A stretch of DNA of 64,000 nucleotides from Bradyrhizobium sp. in8p8 (GTDB taxonomy: Bacteria; Pseudomonadota; Alphaproteobacteria; Rhizobiales; Xanthobacteraceae). The position numbers and the translations under genes are program-made. The notes beneath the pieces are model-generated. The model saw nothing but the letters and a program-made list of their open reading frames with translations, was not told where the DNA came from and did no database searches. This document shows positions 25,224 to 33,907 of the stretch, in pieces (the stretch's first letter is position 1; every line of letters starts with the position of its first letter). Location of the stretch: NCBI RefSeq assembly GCF_000426845.1, contig NZ_AUGD01000003.1, positions 1-64,000 of the forward strand, read 5' to 3'.

Positions 25224-26858
25224 ATGGCGCGCGCGAAGAACGTTCTCTGGATCATGTGCGACCAGCTTCGCTATGATTATCTCGGCTGCACCGGTCACCC
25301 GACGCTGAAGACGCCGAACATCGACGCCATGGCCCAGCGTGGCGTGCTGTTCACCAAGGCTTACGTCCAATCGCCGATCTGCGGCCCATCGCGAATGTCG
25401 TTCTACACCGGGCGCTACATGCGCTCGCACGGCTCGCACTGGAACGGCTGGCCGCTGCGCGTGGGTGAGCCCACGCTGGGCGATCACCTCAAGAAGATCG
25501 GCGTCCGCAACGTGCTGGTCGGCAAGACCCACATGGCACCCGACCTCGAAGGCATGAAGGCGCTCGGCATCCCACCGGAGTCGATCATCGGCGTGCACGT
25601 CGCCGAATGCGGCTTCGAGCCGTATGAGCGTGACGACGGCCTGCATCCCACGGGACGACCGCGTCCGAAATACGATGAGTATCTGCGCAGCCAGGGATTC
25701 GAGGCCACCAATCCCTGGGAGCATTGGGCCAATTCAGGAGCGGCGGAAGATGGTTCGCTGCAGAACGGCTGGCTGCTGGTGCATGCCGACAAGGCCGCGC
25801 GCGTGCCGGACGAGCACTCCGAAACGCCCTACATGACGCGGCGCGCGATGGACTTCATCAGCGAGGCCGAGGCCGATGGCCGGCCGTGGTGCCTGCATCT
25901 GTCCTACATCAAGCCGCACTGGCCCTACATCGCGCCGGAGCCCTATGCGAGCATGTATTCGACTGGTGACGTGATTCCGGCGATCCGCTCCGAGCGCGAG
26001 CGGCAGAATCCGCATCCGGTGTTCGGGGCGTACATGGACATGCGCTATTCCCGCAACATGGCGCGCGATGATGCCCGCGAGAAGGTGATCCCGACCTATA
26101 TGGGACTGATCACCCAGATCGACGACCAGATGGGCGTGCTGATGAAATTCCTGGAGGCGCATGGCCTGCTGGAAACCACCATGATCGTGTTCACCTCCGA
26201 CCACGGCGATTATCTCGGCGATCACTGGATGGGTGAGAAGGACCTTTTCCACGAGCAGTCGGCGAAGATTCCGCTGATCATCGTCGATCCCTCGCAAGAG
26301 GCTGACGCCACGCGCGGCACGCGCAGCGATGCGCTGGTCGAGGCGATCGATCTCGCGCCGACCTTCGTCGATTATTTCGGCGGCAAGGTGCCCGGCCACA
26401 TCCTCGAAGGACATTCGCTATTGCCGCTGCTGCGTGGTCCGACCCCGAGCGATTGGCGCAAGGTCGCGTTCTCCGAATACGACTACGCCATGCAGGACGT
26501 GCGGCTGAAGCTGAACCAGCCGATCGAGCGCTGCCGCCTGTTCATGGTGTTCGACGGCCGCTGGAAATACATCCACGCCTCCGGCTTCCGCCCGATGCTG
26601 TACGATCTCGATACCGATCCGCAGGAATATGTCGATCGCGGCGACGACCCGGAATGCGCCGGCGTCATCGCGCGGCTTCAGGCCGAACTGTTCGACTGGG
26701 CGCTGCATCCGAGCGGCCACATCACGACACCGCGCGAGAAGATCGCAGCTTATGCGGATAACCAGCTGCAGGTGAAGGGCGGCATCTTGATCGGCATCTG
26801 GGACGAGAAAGAGCTCGCCGCGATCAAGGACGGCATCGCACAGCGCGCGAAGATGTGA
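25224..26858 (+). CDS. Sulfatase / phosphonate monoester hydrolase family enzyme
   Basis: This 544-residue alkaline-phosphatase-superfamily hydrolase opens with LWIMCDQLRYDYLGCTGHPT, the metal Asp being near residue 13. Active-site motif CGPSR (Cys53) is the C-x-P-S-R signature whose cysteine is oxidised to formylglycine. It is followed by MSFYTGRYMRSHG. A second metal motif is FTSDHGDYLGDHWMGEKD. Members hydrolyse sulfate esters, phosphonate monoesters or phosphodiesters. Size and the DQLR opening fit the phosphonate monoester hydrolase branch, but choline-sulfatase-like activity is also possible. No signal peptide, so cytosolic. It sits between obgE and a Bug-type binding protein. Confidence 0.85.
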   Translation: MARAKNVLWIMCDQLRYDYLGCTGHPTLKTPNIDAMAQRGVLFTKAYVQSPICGPSRMSFYTGRYMRSHGSHWNGWPLRVGEPTLGDHLKKIGVRNVLVGKTHMAPDLEGMKALGIPPESIIGVHVAECGFEPYERDDGLHPTGRPRPKYDEYLRSQGFEATNPWEHWANSGAAEDGSLQNGWLLVHADKAARVPDEHSETPYMTRRAMDFISEAEADGRPWCLHLSYIKPHWPYIAPEPYASMYSTGDVIPAIRSERERQNPHPVFGAYMDMRYSRNMARDDAREKVIPTYMGLITQIDDQMGVLMKFLEAHGLLETTMIVFTSDHGDYLGDHWMGEKDLFHEQSAKIPLIIVDPSQEADATRGTRSDALVEAIDLAPTFVDYFGGKVPGHILEGHSLLPLLRGPTPSDWRKVAFSEYDYAMQDVRLKLNQPIERCRLFMVFDGRWKYIHASGFRPMLYDLDTDPQEYVDRGDDPECAGVIARLQAELFDWALHPSGHITTPREKIAAYADNQLQVKGGILIGIWDEKELAAIKDGIAQRAKM

Positions 26859-26936
26859 GCGGAGGAAGGCTCTCTCCATCGTCATGCCCGGGCTTGACCA
26901 GGGCACGACGCCTGAGTGTGTGGCGCCGCGTGAGAC

Positions 26937-27902
26937 TCAATTCTCGATCTTGTATCCGGTCGCCTTCACGATCGGCTGCCACAGCGCGATGTTCGCTGCG
27001 AGCTCCTTGGTCAATCCCTCCGGCGCCGAGCCGACCGGGATGAGACCGATTGCCGTGAGCTTCTCCTTCACCTCGGGCTTGGCGAGTGCGGCGCTTGCGG
27101 CGGCGCCGATCTTGCCGGCGAACTCCGGCGGGCTGCCGGCGGGAAGCCACATGCCGTACCAGGCGTCGGCAACGAGATCGATGCCGCTCTGCCTCAGGGT
27201 CGGCACGTCGGGCGCAAAGGGTGAACGCTCCGCGCTCGACACCGCGATGATCTTCACGCCCTTGGCGCGATGCTGCGGCAACGCATCGGCCAATGTCGTG
27301 ATGCCGAACGAGATATGACCGCCGACGAGATCGTTGAGAATGGGCGCGCTACCGCGATAGGGCACGCGAGTCAGGGGAATGCCCAGATCCTTCTCGAGCT
27401 TGGAGCCCATGAAATGCGGAATGGTGCCGTTGCTCGGCACCCCGAACGAGGTCTTGTCCGGATGTGCCTTCAGCCAGGCGACGAAGCTCTTGAAATCCGG
27501 GGCATCGACGCCCGGGCCGATCACGACGGCGAATTCGAACCGCGCCAGCAGCGACACCGGCATGAAGTCCTTGGCCGTATCGAAGCTCGGTGTCTTCTCC
27601 ACCATCGGCAGCAGGTACATGGTCGGCCCGGTCGTCACCAGCACCATGCTGCCGTCGGGGCTCGCCCCTTTCACGGCCTTGATGCCGATCAGGCCATCGC
27701 CGCCGGTGCGGTTCTCGACCACGACGGTCCGCTGCAGCAACGGCGCCATCTCCTGCGCGATCAGCCGGCACAGCGTGTCGCCGCCGGCTCCCGCTGCAAA
27801 CGGGAAGATGATCTTCGTCAGCCCCGCCTGCGCCTGCGCCTCACTCGCCCGCGCCAGCAGCGGCAGACCAAGACATCCGGCCATGAATTTGCGGCGATCC
27901 AT
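26937..27902 (-). CDS. Bug/TctC-type solute-binding protein, Tat-exported
   Basis: The 321-residue periplasmic binding protein has a twin-arginine leader (MDRRKFMAGCLGLPLLARAS). The Bug features are KIIFPFAAGAGGDTLCRLIA, VVENRTGGDGLIGIKAVKGA and PDGSMVLVTTGPTMYLLP, then PYRGSAPILNDLVGGHISFG. TctC/Bug proteins capture carboxylates for tripartite tricarboxylate transporters; orphan copies like this one are abundant in Bradyrhizobiaceae. ATG 27902 is chosen because AGAGGGAACG precedes it and the longer frame would bury the Tat signal. No TctA/TctB genes are adjacent. Convergent with the sulfatase. Confidence 0.92.
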   Translation of the reverse strand: MDRRKFMAGCLGLPLLARASEAQAQAGLTKIIFPFAAGAGGDTLCRLIAQEMAPLLQRTVVVENRTGGDGLIGIKAVKGASPDGSMVLVTTGPTMYLLPMVEKTPSFDTAKDFMPVSLLARFEFAVVIGPGVDAPDFKSFVAWLKAHPDKTSFGVPSNGTIPHFMGSKLEKDLGIPLTRVPYRGSAPILNDLVGGHISFGITTLADALPQHRAKGVKIIAVSSAERSPFAPDVPTLRQSGIDLVADAWYGMWLPAGSPPEFAGKIGAAASAALAKPEVKEKLTAIGLIPVGSAPEGLTKELAANIALWQPIVKATGYKIEN

Positions 27903-28091
27903 CGTTCCCTCTCCGGCTCGTTTTGATTGACGGCAATTAGAGCCTCGCGAGACGCCCGACACAAGGCCGGCATTGGGGGCGGTTACCTGGCCTGCCGCCT
28001 TGCGCCGGTCGTCGTCCTGCTGCAAAAGCAGGGCTCATCGGCGCCGCCCATCGCTCCGCCGTTTCCAGAGCAGTCCCGTCCTGTTAGCGCC

Positions 28092-29213
28092 ATGGCCAGC
28101 CCCGAACTCAGTCAATTCCGCCGCATCGTCGTCAAGGTCGGCTCTGCGCTGCTGGTGGATTCCGACAGGGGTGAGGTGCGGGCATCCTGGCTCGCCGCGC
28201 TCGCCGACGATATGGCCAAGCTGCACAAGGAAGGGCGCGACGTCCTCGTGGTCTCCTCCGGCTCGATCGCGCTCGGCCGCAGCCGGCTCAAGCTGCCGCG
28301 TGGCCCGCTGAAGCTGGAGGAGAGCCAGGCCGCGGCCGCGGTCGGCCAGATCGCGCTGGCGCGGATCTGGTCGGAGGTGCTCGGGGCGCACGGCATCGGC
28401 GCCGGCCAGATCCTGGTGACGCTGCAGGACACCGAGGAGCGCCGCCGCTATCTCAATGCGCGTTCCACCATCGGCAAGCTGCTGGAATGGCGCGCCATCC
28501 CCGTGATCAACGAGAACGACACCGTCGCGACCACTGAGATCCGCTACGGCGACAATGACCGTCTCGCCGCGCGCGTGGCCACCATGGCGAGCGCCGATCT
28601 CCTGGTGCTGCTGTCCGATATCGACGGCCTCTACGACGCGCCGCCGAAGAACAACCCGAATGCCAAGCTCATTCCGGTGGTCGAGAGCATTTCCTCGGAG
28701 ATCGAGGCGGTGGCCGGAGACGCCGAGTCCGAGCTGTCTCGCGGCGGCATGCGGACCAAGGTCGAGGCGGCCAAGATCGCGACCACAGGCGGCACGCATA
28801 TGCTGATCGCCTCCGGCAAGATCGAGCATCCCTTGCAGGCGATCGCCGATGGCGGCCGCTGCACCTGGTTCCTGACGCCGGCGAATCCCATCACCTCGCG
28901 AAAGCGGTGGATCGCGGGCTCGCTGGAGCCAAAGGGCACGCTGACGATCGACGCCGGCGCGGTTGCCGCGCTGCGCGCGGGGGCGAGCCTGCTGCCGGCG
29001 GGCGTGATCAAGGTCGAGGGCCAGTTTGCCCGCGGCGACGCCGTGGTCGTGCGCGGCCCCGACACCAGCGAGATCGGCCGCGGCCTGATCGCCTACGACG
29101 CCGACGACGCCGAGCGGATCAAAGGCCGCTCCTCCCCGGACGTCATGGCCATCCTCGGCATCAGCGGGCGATCGGAGATGATCCACCGGGATGATCTGGT
29201 GGTGGGCGGATAA
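28092..29213 (+). CDS. proB: Glutamate 5-kinase
   Basis: This 373-residue enzyme does the first step of proline synthesis, ATP-dependent phosphorylation of glutamate. The kinase domain (1-260) has [56 protein letters not shown] and [22 protein letters not shown]-terminal PUA domain follows (from about 285: [20 protein letters not shown]). Start ATG 28092 gives the family N-terminus; the longer upstream frame is not supported. Proline feedback at this enzyme is the general rule. It leads into proA after 202 bp, which contain a repeat. Confidence 0.97.
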   Translation: MASPELSQFRRIVVKVGSALLVDSDRGEVRASWLAALADDMAKLHKEGRDVLVVSSGSIALGRSRLKLPRGPLKLEESQAAAAVGQIALARIWSEVLGAHGIGAGQILVTLQDTEERRRYLNARSTIGKLLEWRAIPVINENDTVATTEIRYGDNDRLAARVATMASADLLVLLSDIDGLYDAPPKNNPNAKLIPVVESISSEIEAVAGDAESELSRGGMRTKVEAAKIATTGGTHMLIASGKIEHPLQAIADGGRCTWFLTPANPITSRKRWIAGSLEPKGTLTIDAGAVAALRAGASLLPAGVIKVEGQFARGDAVVVRGPDTSEIGRGLIAYDADDAERIKGRSSPDVMAILGISGRSEMIHRDDLVVGG

Positions 29214-29223
29214 GGCCTTTGCC

Positions 29224-29304
29224 CCGTCATTCCGGGATGGTCCGAAGGACCAGACCCGGATCCCGAGATTCCAGGTTTGATGCTCCGCATCCCCCGGAAT
29301 GACG
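29224..29304. repeat. Dispersed palindrome, CGTCATTCCGGG family (copy 1)
   Basis: Begins CGTCATTCCGGGATGG and ends CCCCCGGAATGACGG, with internal inverted GGTCC/GGACC arms. Fills the proB-proA gap. A shorter relative lies at 60379. Confidence 0.75.
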
Positions 29305-29415
29305 GCGCACTGACCGAGCCAGCCCGCCGCCGGGGAACCAGCCATACCCTGCCTACCCTTCGCAGACGCGGGATTTCCGTGCTAGGACACCGCCTTAGCA
29401 GAAGGTTGAACCCCC

Positions 29416-30711
29416 ATGGCCGCTCCCCTCAAAGCCGTCGACGGCAATGCCGATCTTCAGGCGCTGATGTCCGATCTCGGAACCCGTGCCCGCGCTGCCG
29501 CGCGCGTGCTGGCGCTGGCGCCGCCGGAGCAGAAGAACCGGGCGCTGGAAGCCATGGAGCGGGCCATCCGCGCCAATGCGACGGCCATTCTCGCCGCCAA
29601 TGCCGAGGACGTCGCCGAGGCCCGCGCCTCCGGCAATGCCACCTCCGCCTTCATCGACCGCCTGACGCTGACGCCGGCGCGGGTCGAGGGCATGGCCGAG
29701 GGCATCGGAATCGTGCGCGGCATCGCCGATCCCATCGGGGTCGTCACCGAGAGATGGCAGCGGCCGAACGGCATGAGCATCGAGCGCGTGCGCGTGCCGC
29801 TCGGTGTCGTCGGCGTGATCTTCGAGAGCCGTCCCAACGTCGCGGCCGACGCCGGCGTGCTGTGCCTGAAGGCGGGCAATGCCGTGATCCTGCGCGGCGG
29901 CTCCGACAGCTTTCGCTCCTGCCGCGCGATCCATGACTGCCTAGTGCAGGGCCTGCGCGAGGCCGGCCTGCCCGAAGCTGCGATCACGCTGGTACCGACG
30001 CGCGATCGCGCCGCGGTCGGCATGATGCTGTCCGGCCTCGATGGCGCCATCGACGTCATCGTGCCGCGCGGGGGGAAAAGCCTCGTTGCGCGCGTCGAGC
30101 AGGAAGCGCGGGTGCCCGTGTTCGCGCATCTCGAGGGCGTCAACCACGTTTATGTCGACGGCAGCGCCGACCTCGCGATGGCAAAGTCGATCGTGCTCAA
30201 TGCCAAGATGCGTCGCACCGGCGTCTGCGGCGCGGCCGAGACGCTGCTGGTCGATCGCGCCGCGGCCGGCAAGACCTTGAAGCCGCTGGTCGAGATGCTG
30301 CTGGATGCCGGCTGCGAGGTGCGCGGCGACGAGGCCGTGCAGAAGGCCGACGCGCGCGTGAAGCCTGCCAGCGAACAGGATTGGGACACCGAATATCTCG
30401 ACGCCATCATCGCGGCGAAGGTGGTGGACGGCGTCGACGGCGCCATCGCGCACATCCAAAATCACGGCTCCCATCACACTGACGCCATCGTGAGCCAGGA
30501 TGAGGTCGCCGCGAAGAAATTCCTCAGCGAGGTCGATTCCGCGATCGTGCTGCACAACGCTTCGACGCAGTTCGCCGATGGCGGCGAGTTCGGTTTCGGT
30601 GCCGAGATCGGCATCGCCACCGGCCGTTTCCACGCCCGCGGTCCGGTCGGCGCCGAGCAGCTGACGAGCTTCAAGTATCGCGTCCACGGCACCGGGCAGA
30701 CCCGGCCGTAG
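29416..30711 (+). CDS. proA: Gamma-glutamyl phosphate reductase
   Basis: The 431-residue NADPH-dependent enzyme makes glutamate-5-semialdehyde from the ProB product. Recognisable parts are [20 protein letters not shown], the [20 protein letters not shown] segment, [20 protein letters not shown], the catalytic cysteine in [16 protein letters not shown], and the ending [20 protein letters not shown]. Length and motifs are canonical. Lies downstream of proB on the same strand and upstream of nadD (19-bp gap), probably one transcription unit. Confidence 0.98.
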   Translation: MAAPLKAVDGNADLQALMSDLGTRARAAARVLALAPPEQKNRALEAMERAIRANATAILAANAEDVAEARASGNATSAFIDRLTLTPARVEGMAEGIGIVRGIADPIGVVTERWQRPNGMSIERVRVPLGVVGVIFESRPNVAADAGVLCLKAGNAVILRGGSDSFRSCRAIHDCLVQGLREAGLPEAAITLVPTRDRAAVGMMLSGLDGAIDVIVPRGGKSLVARVEQEARVPVFAHLEGVNHVYVDGSADLAMAKSIVLNAKMRRTGVCGAAETLLVDRAAAGKTLKPLVEMLLDAGCEVRGDEAVQKADARVKPASEQDWDTEYLDAIIAAKVVDGVDGAIAHIQNHGSHHTDAIVSQDEVAAKKFLSEVDSAIVLHNASTQFADGGEFGFGAEIGIATGRFHARGPVGAEQLTSFKYRVHGTGQTRP

Positions 30712-30730
30712 ACGTCGCGAGGCGCGCGCA

Positions 30731-31375
30731 TTGAGCAACACATTCCTCGTGCCGCGTTTCGCGGCGCAAGCGATCCCGCCCCACATGCCGGGCATGCGCA
30801 TCGGCCTGCTCGGCGGATCGTTCAATCCGCCGCATCAGGCCCATCGCGCCATCAGCCAGTTCGCGCTCAAGCGCCTGCAGCTCGACCGTGTGTGGTGGCT
30901 GGTCACACCGGGCAATCCGCTGAAGGAGAACGGCACGCTTCATGAGCTCGGCGCGCGCATGCAAGCCGCGCGCGAGGTCGCGGACGATCCCCGCATCGCG
31001 GTGAGCTGTCTCGAATCCGTCATTCGCACGCGCTACACTATCGACACGATCAACACCCTGCGCCGCCGCCTTCCGGCTCTGCGCTTTGTCTGGATCATGG
31101 GCGCCGACAATCTCGCTCAATTCCACCGTTGGCAGGACTGGCGGCGCATCGCTGGCCAGGTGCCGATCGCAGTCATCGACCGCCCCCCGCAGAGTTTTCG
31201 CGCGCTCGGCTCGCCCGCCGCCCAGGCGCTAGCGCGCTACCGCCTACCCGAAGGCAAGGCAGCACTGCTTGCAGACCGGCCGGCGCCGGCCTGGGTGTTC
31301 CTGACCGGATTGAAGCTGAACCTCTCCTCGACAGGCCTACGGAACCCGGACGGGAGTTGGAAAGGTACGAAGTGA
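30731..31375 (+). CDS. nadD: Nicotinate-nucleotide adenylyltransferase
   Basis: The 214-residue enzyme adenylylates nicotinate mononucleotide in NAD synthesis. [20 protein letters not shown] is the nucleotidyltransferase GxFxPxH motif. [13 protein letters not shown] and [20 protein letters not shown] follow. [11 protein letters not shown] stands for the C-terminal ISSTxIR motif. I keep the TTG start at 30731 (GAGG upstream) because its extra 18-20 residues match what I recall of Bradyrhizobium homologues; ATG 30794 would give the minimal domain. Followed by rsfS. Confidence 0.95.
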   Translation: MSNTFLVPRFAAQAIPPHMPGMRIGLLGGSFNPPHQAHRAISQFALKRLQLDRVWWLVTPGNPLKENGTLHELGARMQAAREVADDPRIAVSCLESVIRTRYTIDTINTLRRRLPALRFVWIMGADNLAQFHRWQDWRRIAGQVPIAVIDRPPQSFRALGSPAAQALARYRLPEGKAALLADRPAPAWVFLTGLKLNLSSTGLRNPDGSWKGTK

Positions 31376-31490
31376 GACGAAGTGTGCGGGCTGGGGCGCT
31401 CTGGCATATTGAAACCCTTAACCCCACATGATGTAGTGTAACCAGTGAGCGCCGGATTCGGCGTTCGCGATACAGTGAAAGGAATGGTCC

Positions 31491-31958
31491 CTGACCGCAT
31501 CTGTATTGTCCAAGTCGACTTCCACGAAGCCAGCTTCGACGAAGTCTGTTTTACCCAAGGTTGCCAAGCCGACGCGTAAAACATCGACCAAAGCTGCGGC
31601 CTTGAAGGCGCAACCCGACGCCGACAAGACGCTGAGCCTGATCCTCTCCCGCCTCGAGGACATGAAGGCGGAAGAGACGGTCACCATCGACCTTCGCGGC
31701 AAATCGGCGTACTCCGACTACATGATCGTCACCACCGGCCGGGTGAACCGGCACGTCGGCGCGATCGCGGAAAACGTCACCAAGAGCCTCAAGGAAAACG
31801 GCATCAAGAACATCCATGTCGAGGGCTTGCCCAATTGCGACTGGGTGCTGATCGATTCCGGCGACGTGATCGTGCACGTGTTCAGACCCGAGGTCCGCGA
31901 ATTCTACAATCTCGAGCGATTGTACACGCAGGGCCCAGGGGCGGCGAAGGCGATCTAG
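31491..31958 (+). CDS. rsfS: Ribosomal silencing factor RsfS
   Basis: The RsfS/Iojap core is clear: ILSRLEDMKAEETVTIDLRG, SAYSDYMIVTTGRVNRHVGA, GLPNCDWVLIDSGDVIVHVF and RPEVREFYNLERLY. It binds L14 and blocks subunit joining in starvation. The N-terminus is a Lys/Thr/Ser-rich extension. Start choice is unusual. An in-frame TGA at 31476 closes the frame upstream, and only CTG 31491 or TTG 31506 remain before the core. AAAGGA (31478-31483) is seven bases from the CTG and too far from the TTG, so I place the start at CTG. Between nadD and rlmH as usual. Confidence 0.93.
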   Translation: MTASVLSKSTSTKPASTKSVLPKVAKPTRKTSTKAAALKAQPDADKTLSLILSRLEDMKAEETVTIDLRGKSAYSDYMIVTTGRVNRHVGAIAENVTKSLKENGIKNIHVEGLPNCDWVLIDSGDVIVHVFRPEVREFYNLERLYTQGPGAAKAI

Positions 31959-32069
31959 GCTCATCGAGCCGATTTCGAATCGGCTGACGCGCATGCTAGC
32001 GTCGTGCGCGCGCCCGATGCGCGCGACCTTGAAAACACGACGCTGAAAGCGTCGCCTTTAGAAGACGTC

Positions 32070-32552
32070 ATGCGTGTTGCTGTCATTGCGGTGGGCCGGC
32101 TGAAGCAGGGCCCCGAACGGGAGCTTGCCGACCGCTATTTCGAGCGGTTCGACGACGCCGGCCGCAAGCTCGGATTCCGCGAGCTCAGCATCCACGAGAT
32201 CCCCGAAAGCCGCGCGCGCGACACCGCGACACGGATGGCCGAAGAGGCCGCGGCGATCTCGGCGCATATTCCGGAGAAATCGATCCTGGTGGCGCTGGAC
32301 GAGCGCGGCCAGAACCTCGAATCCACCGTATTCGCACGGCATCTGTCGCGCTGGCGCGACGAGGGTGCCGGACATACTATCTTCATGATCGGAGGGGCGG
32401 ACGGACTTTCGCCCGAATTGCGCCGTAAGGCCAAGCTCGCGATCGCGTTCGGCTCTGCGACCTGGCCGCACCAAATGGTCCGCGTCATGCTTCTGGAACA
32501 GCTTTATCGGGCCGCCACCATTCTGGCCGGCCACCCCTATCACCGCGCGTGA
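32070..32552 (+). CDS. rlmH: 23S rRNA pseudouridine1915 N3-methyltransferase RlmH
   Basis: This 160-residue SPOUT methyltransferase opens MRVAVIAVGRLKQGPERELA. Mid-region is KSILVALDERGQNLESTVFA. The C-terminal knot is HTIFMIGGADGLSPELRRKA, then LAIAFGSATWPHQMVRVMLL, then EQLYRAATILAGHPYHRA, a very conserved ending. It methylates pseudouridine 1915 in helix 69. ATG 32070 starts the family N-terminus, so the longer frame from 32004 is discarded. Its TGA overlaps the GTG of the next gene by four bases, showing translational coupling. Confidence 0.98.
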   Translation: MRVAVIAVGRLKQGPERELADRYFERFDDAGRKLGFRELSIHEIPESRARDTATRMAEEAAAISAHIPEKSILVALDERGQNLESTVFARHLSRWRDEGAGHTIFMIGGADGLSPELRRKAKLAIAFGSATWPHQMVRVMLLEQLYRAATILAGHPYHRA

Positions 32553-33907
32553 CACGCGCCACGACGAGCACCTTTGCCGAGACGATGCGAGCGCCGCTCC
32601 TCAACCTGTTGCTGATCACAAGCCTTGCCGGCGCAAGCCTGGCGCAAGCTCAGACGGCGGCGCCCCCGCAGACCGCGGCGATTTCGCCCGAAGCGATCAA
32701 GCAGCGCGAGCAGGAGCTCGAGGCCGCGCGCGCCAGGCAGAAGAGCGCGGAAGAAGCGCAGGCCAAGCTCAAGGCAGAGATCGCCGCGCTCGGCCAGGAC
32801 CGCAGCCAGCTCAATCAGCAGCTGATCGAGACCGCCGCCAATGTTCGCGCTGTGGAAACCAAGATCGATGAGGCCGAAGCGCGATTGGGCGCGCTGAATG
32901 CCCGGGAGCAACAGATGCGCGCCTCGCTCGATTCGCGCCGCGCCGACATCGTCGAGGTGCTGGCGGCCCTGCAGCGCGCCGGAAGGCGCACGCCGCCGGC
33001 GCTGCTGGTGCGCCCCGAAGATGCGCTGCAATCGCTGCGCACGGCGATGCTGCTCGGCGCCGTCGTGCCGGAATTGCGAGGGCGAGCCGAGAAGATCGCG
33101 GCCGAGCTCGGGGAGCTCGTCGCCTTGCGCAAGACCATTGCCACCGAGCGCGACCAGCTCGCCTCCGATCGCGACAAGGTCCGCAACGACCAGACCCGGC
33201 TCACGGCTCTGGTCGACGAACGGCAGCGCCAGCAGGCGGCACGCGAAAAGGATCTCGATGCCGAGAAGTCGCGCGCCATCATGCTTTCAAAACAGGTCGG
33301 TGATCTCCAGGGACTGATCACCAGGATGGAGCAGGACCTGCAAAGCGCCGCCAAGGCCGCTGAGAAGGCGGCTGAGGCCGCCAGGCAGGCCGAGGCAAAA
33401 GCGGCCGCCAGCGCCAAGTCCGGTCCGGCCGCTTTCAAGGACCGCTCCCGCACCACCCCGGCGATCGCCTTCGCCTCCGCCAAGGGCCTGCTGCCGCTTC
33501 CGGTTAACGGTAACAAGATCAGGGATTTTGGCGGTTCCGACGGGGTCGGTGGGGTCCAGAAGGGAATTTCGCTGGCCACCAGGCCCGGCTCCCAGGTCAC
33601 GACGCCGTGTGACGGCTGGGTTGTCTATGCCGGGCCCTTCCGCAGCTATGGACAACTCTTGATCCTCAATGCCGGTGGCGGGTATCATGTCCTGATCGCT
33701 GGGATGGAGCGCATTTCGGTCAACATCGGACAGTTTGTGCTCACGGGGGAGCCGGTCGCGACCATGGGGTCGACTTCGCAAGTCGCCTCCATTCTCGCCA
33801 CGAACGCGAGTCAACCTGTGCTGTATGTCGAGTTCCGCAAGGACGGCACTCCAATCGATCCAGGCCCATGGTGGGCCACAAATGAAGGCGAGAAGGTTCG
33901 CGGATGA
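32549..33907 (+). CDS. envC: EnvC-like murein hydrolase activator
   Basis: The 452-residue periplasmic protein has a leader around LLNLLLITSLAGASLAQAQT, a long coiled coil (about 50-290; e.g. QREQELEAARARQKSAEEAQ), and a C-terminal LytM/M23 domain. The domain reads VQKGISLATRPGSQVTTPCD, GWVVYAGPFRSYGQLLILNA and GGGYHVLIAGMERISVNIGQ. The zinc-ligand His of active M23 enzymes (HKGxD) is Gln here, and the HxH-type strand reads LYVEFRK. It should therefore activate amidases for septal splitting rather than cut peptidoglycan itself. Overlaps rlmH by 4 bp and ctpA by 4 bp. Confidence 0.92.
   Translation: MTRATTSTFAETMRAPLLNLLLITSLAGASLAQAQTAAPPQTAAISPEAIKQREQELEAARARQKSAEEAQAKLKAEIAALGQDRSQLNQQLIETAANVRAVETKIDEAEARLGALNAREQQMRASLDSRRADIVEVLAALQRAGRRTPPALLVRPEDALQSLRTAMLLGAVVPELRGRAEKIAAELGELVALRKTIATERDQLASDRDKVRNDQTRLTALVDERQRQQAAREKDLDAEKSRAIMLSKQVGDLQGLITRMEQDLQSAAKAAEKAAEAARQAEAKAAASAKSGPAAFKDRSRTTPAIAFASAKGLLPLPVNGNKIRDFGGSDGVGGVQKGISLATRPGSQVTTPCDGWVVYAGPFRSYGQLLILNAGGGYHVLIAGMERISVNIGQFVLTGEPVATMGSTSQVASILATNASQPVLYVEFRKDGTPIDPGPWWATNEGEKVRG

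Noticed and set aside
28035..29345. 436-codon open frame opposite proB
   Set aside because: Shadow of proB extending into a dispersed repeat.
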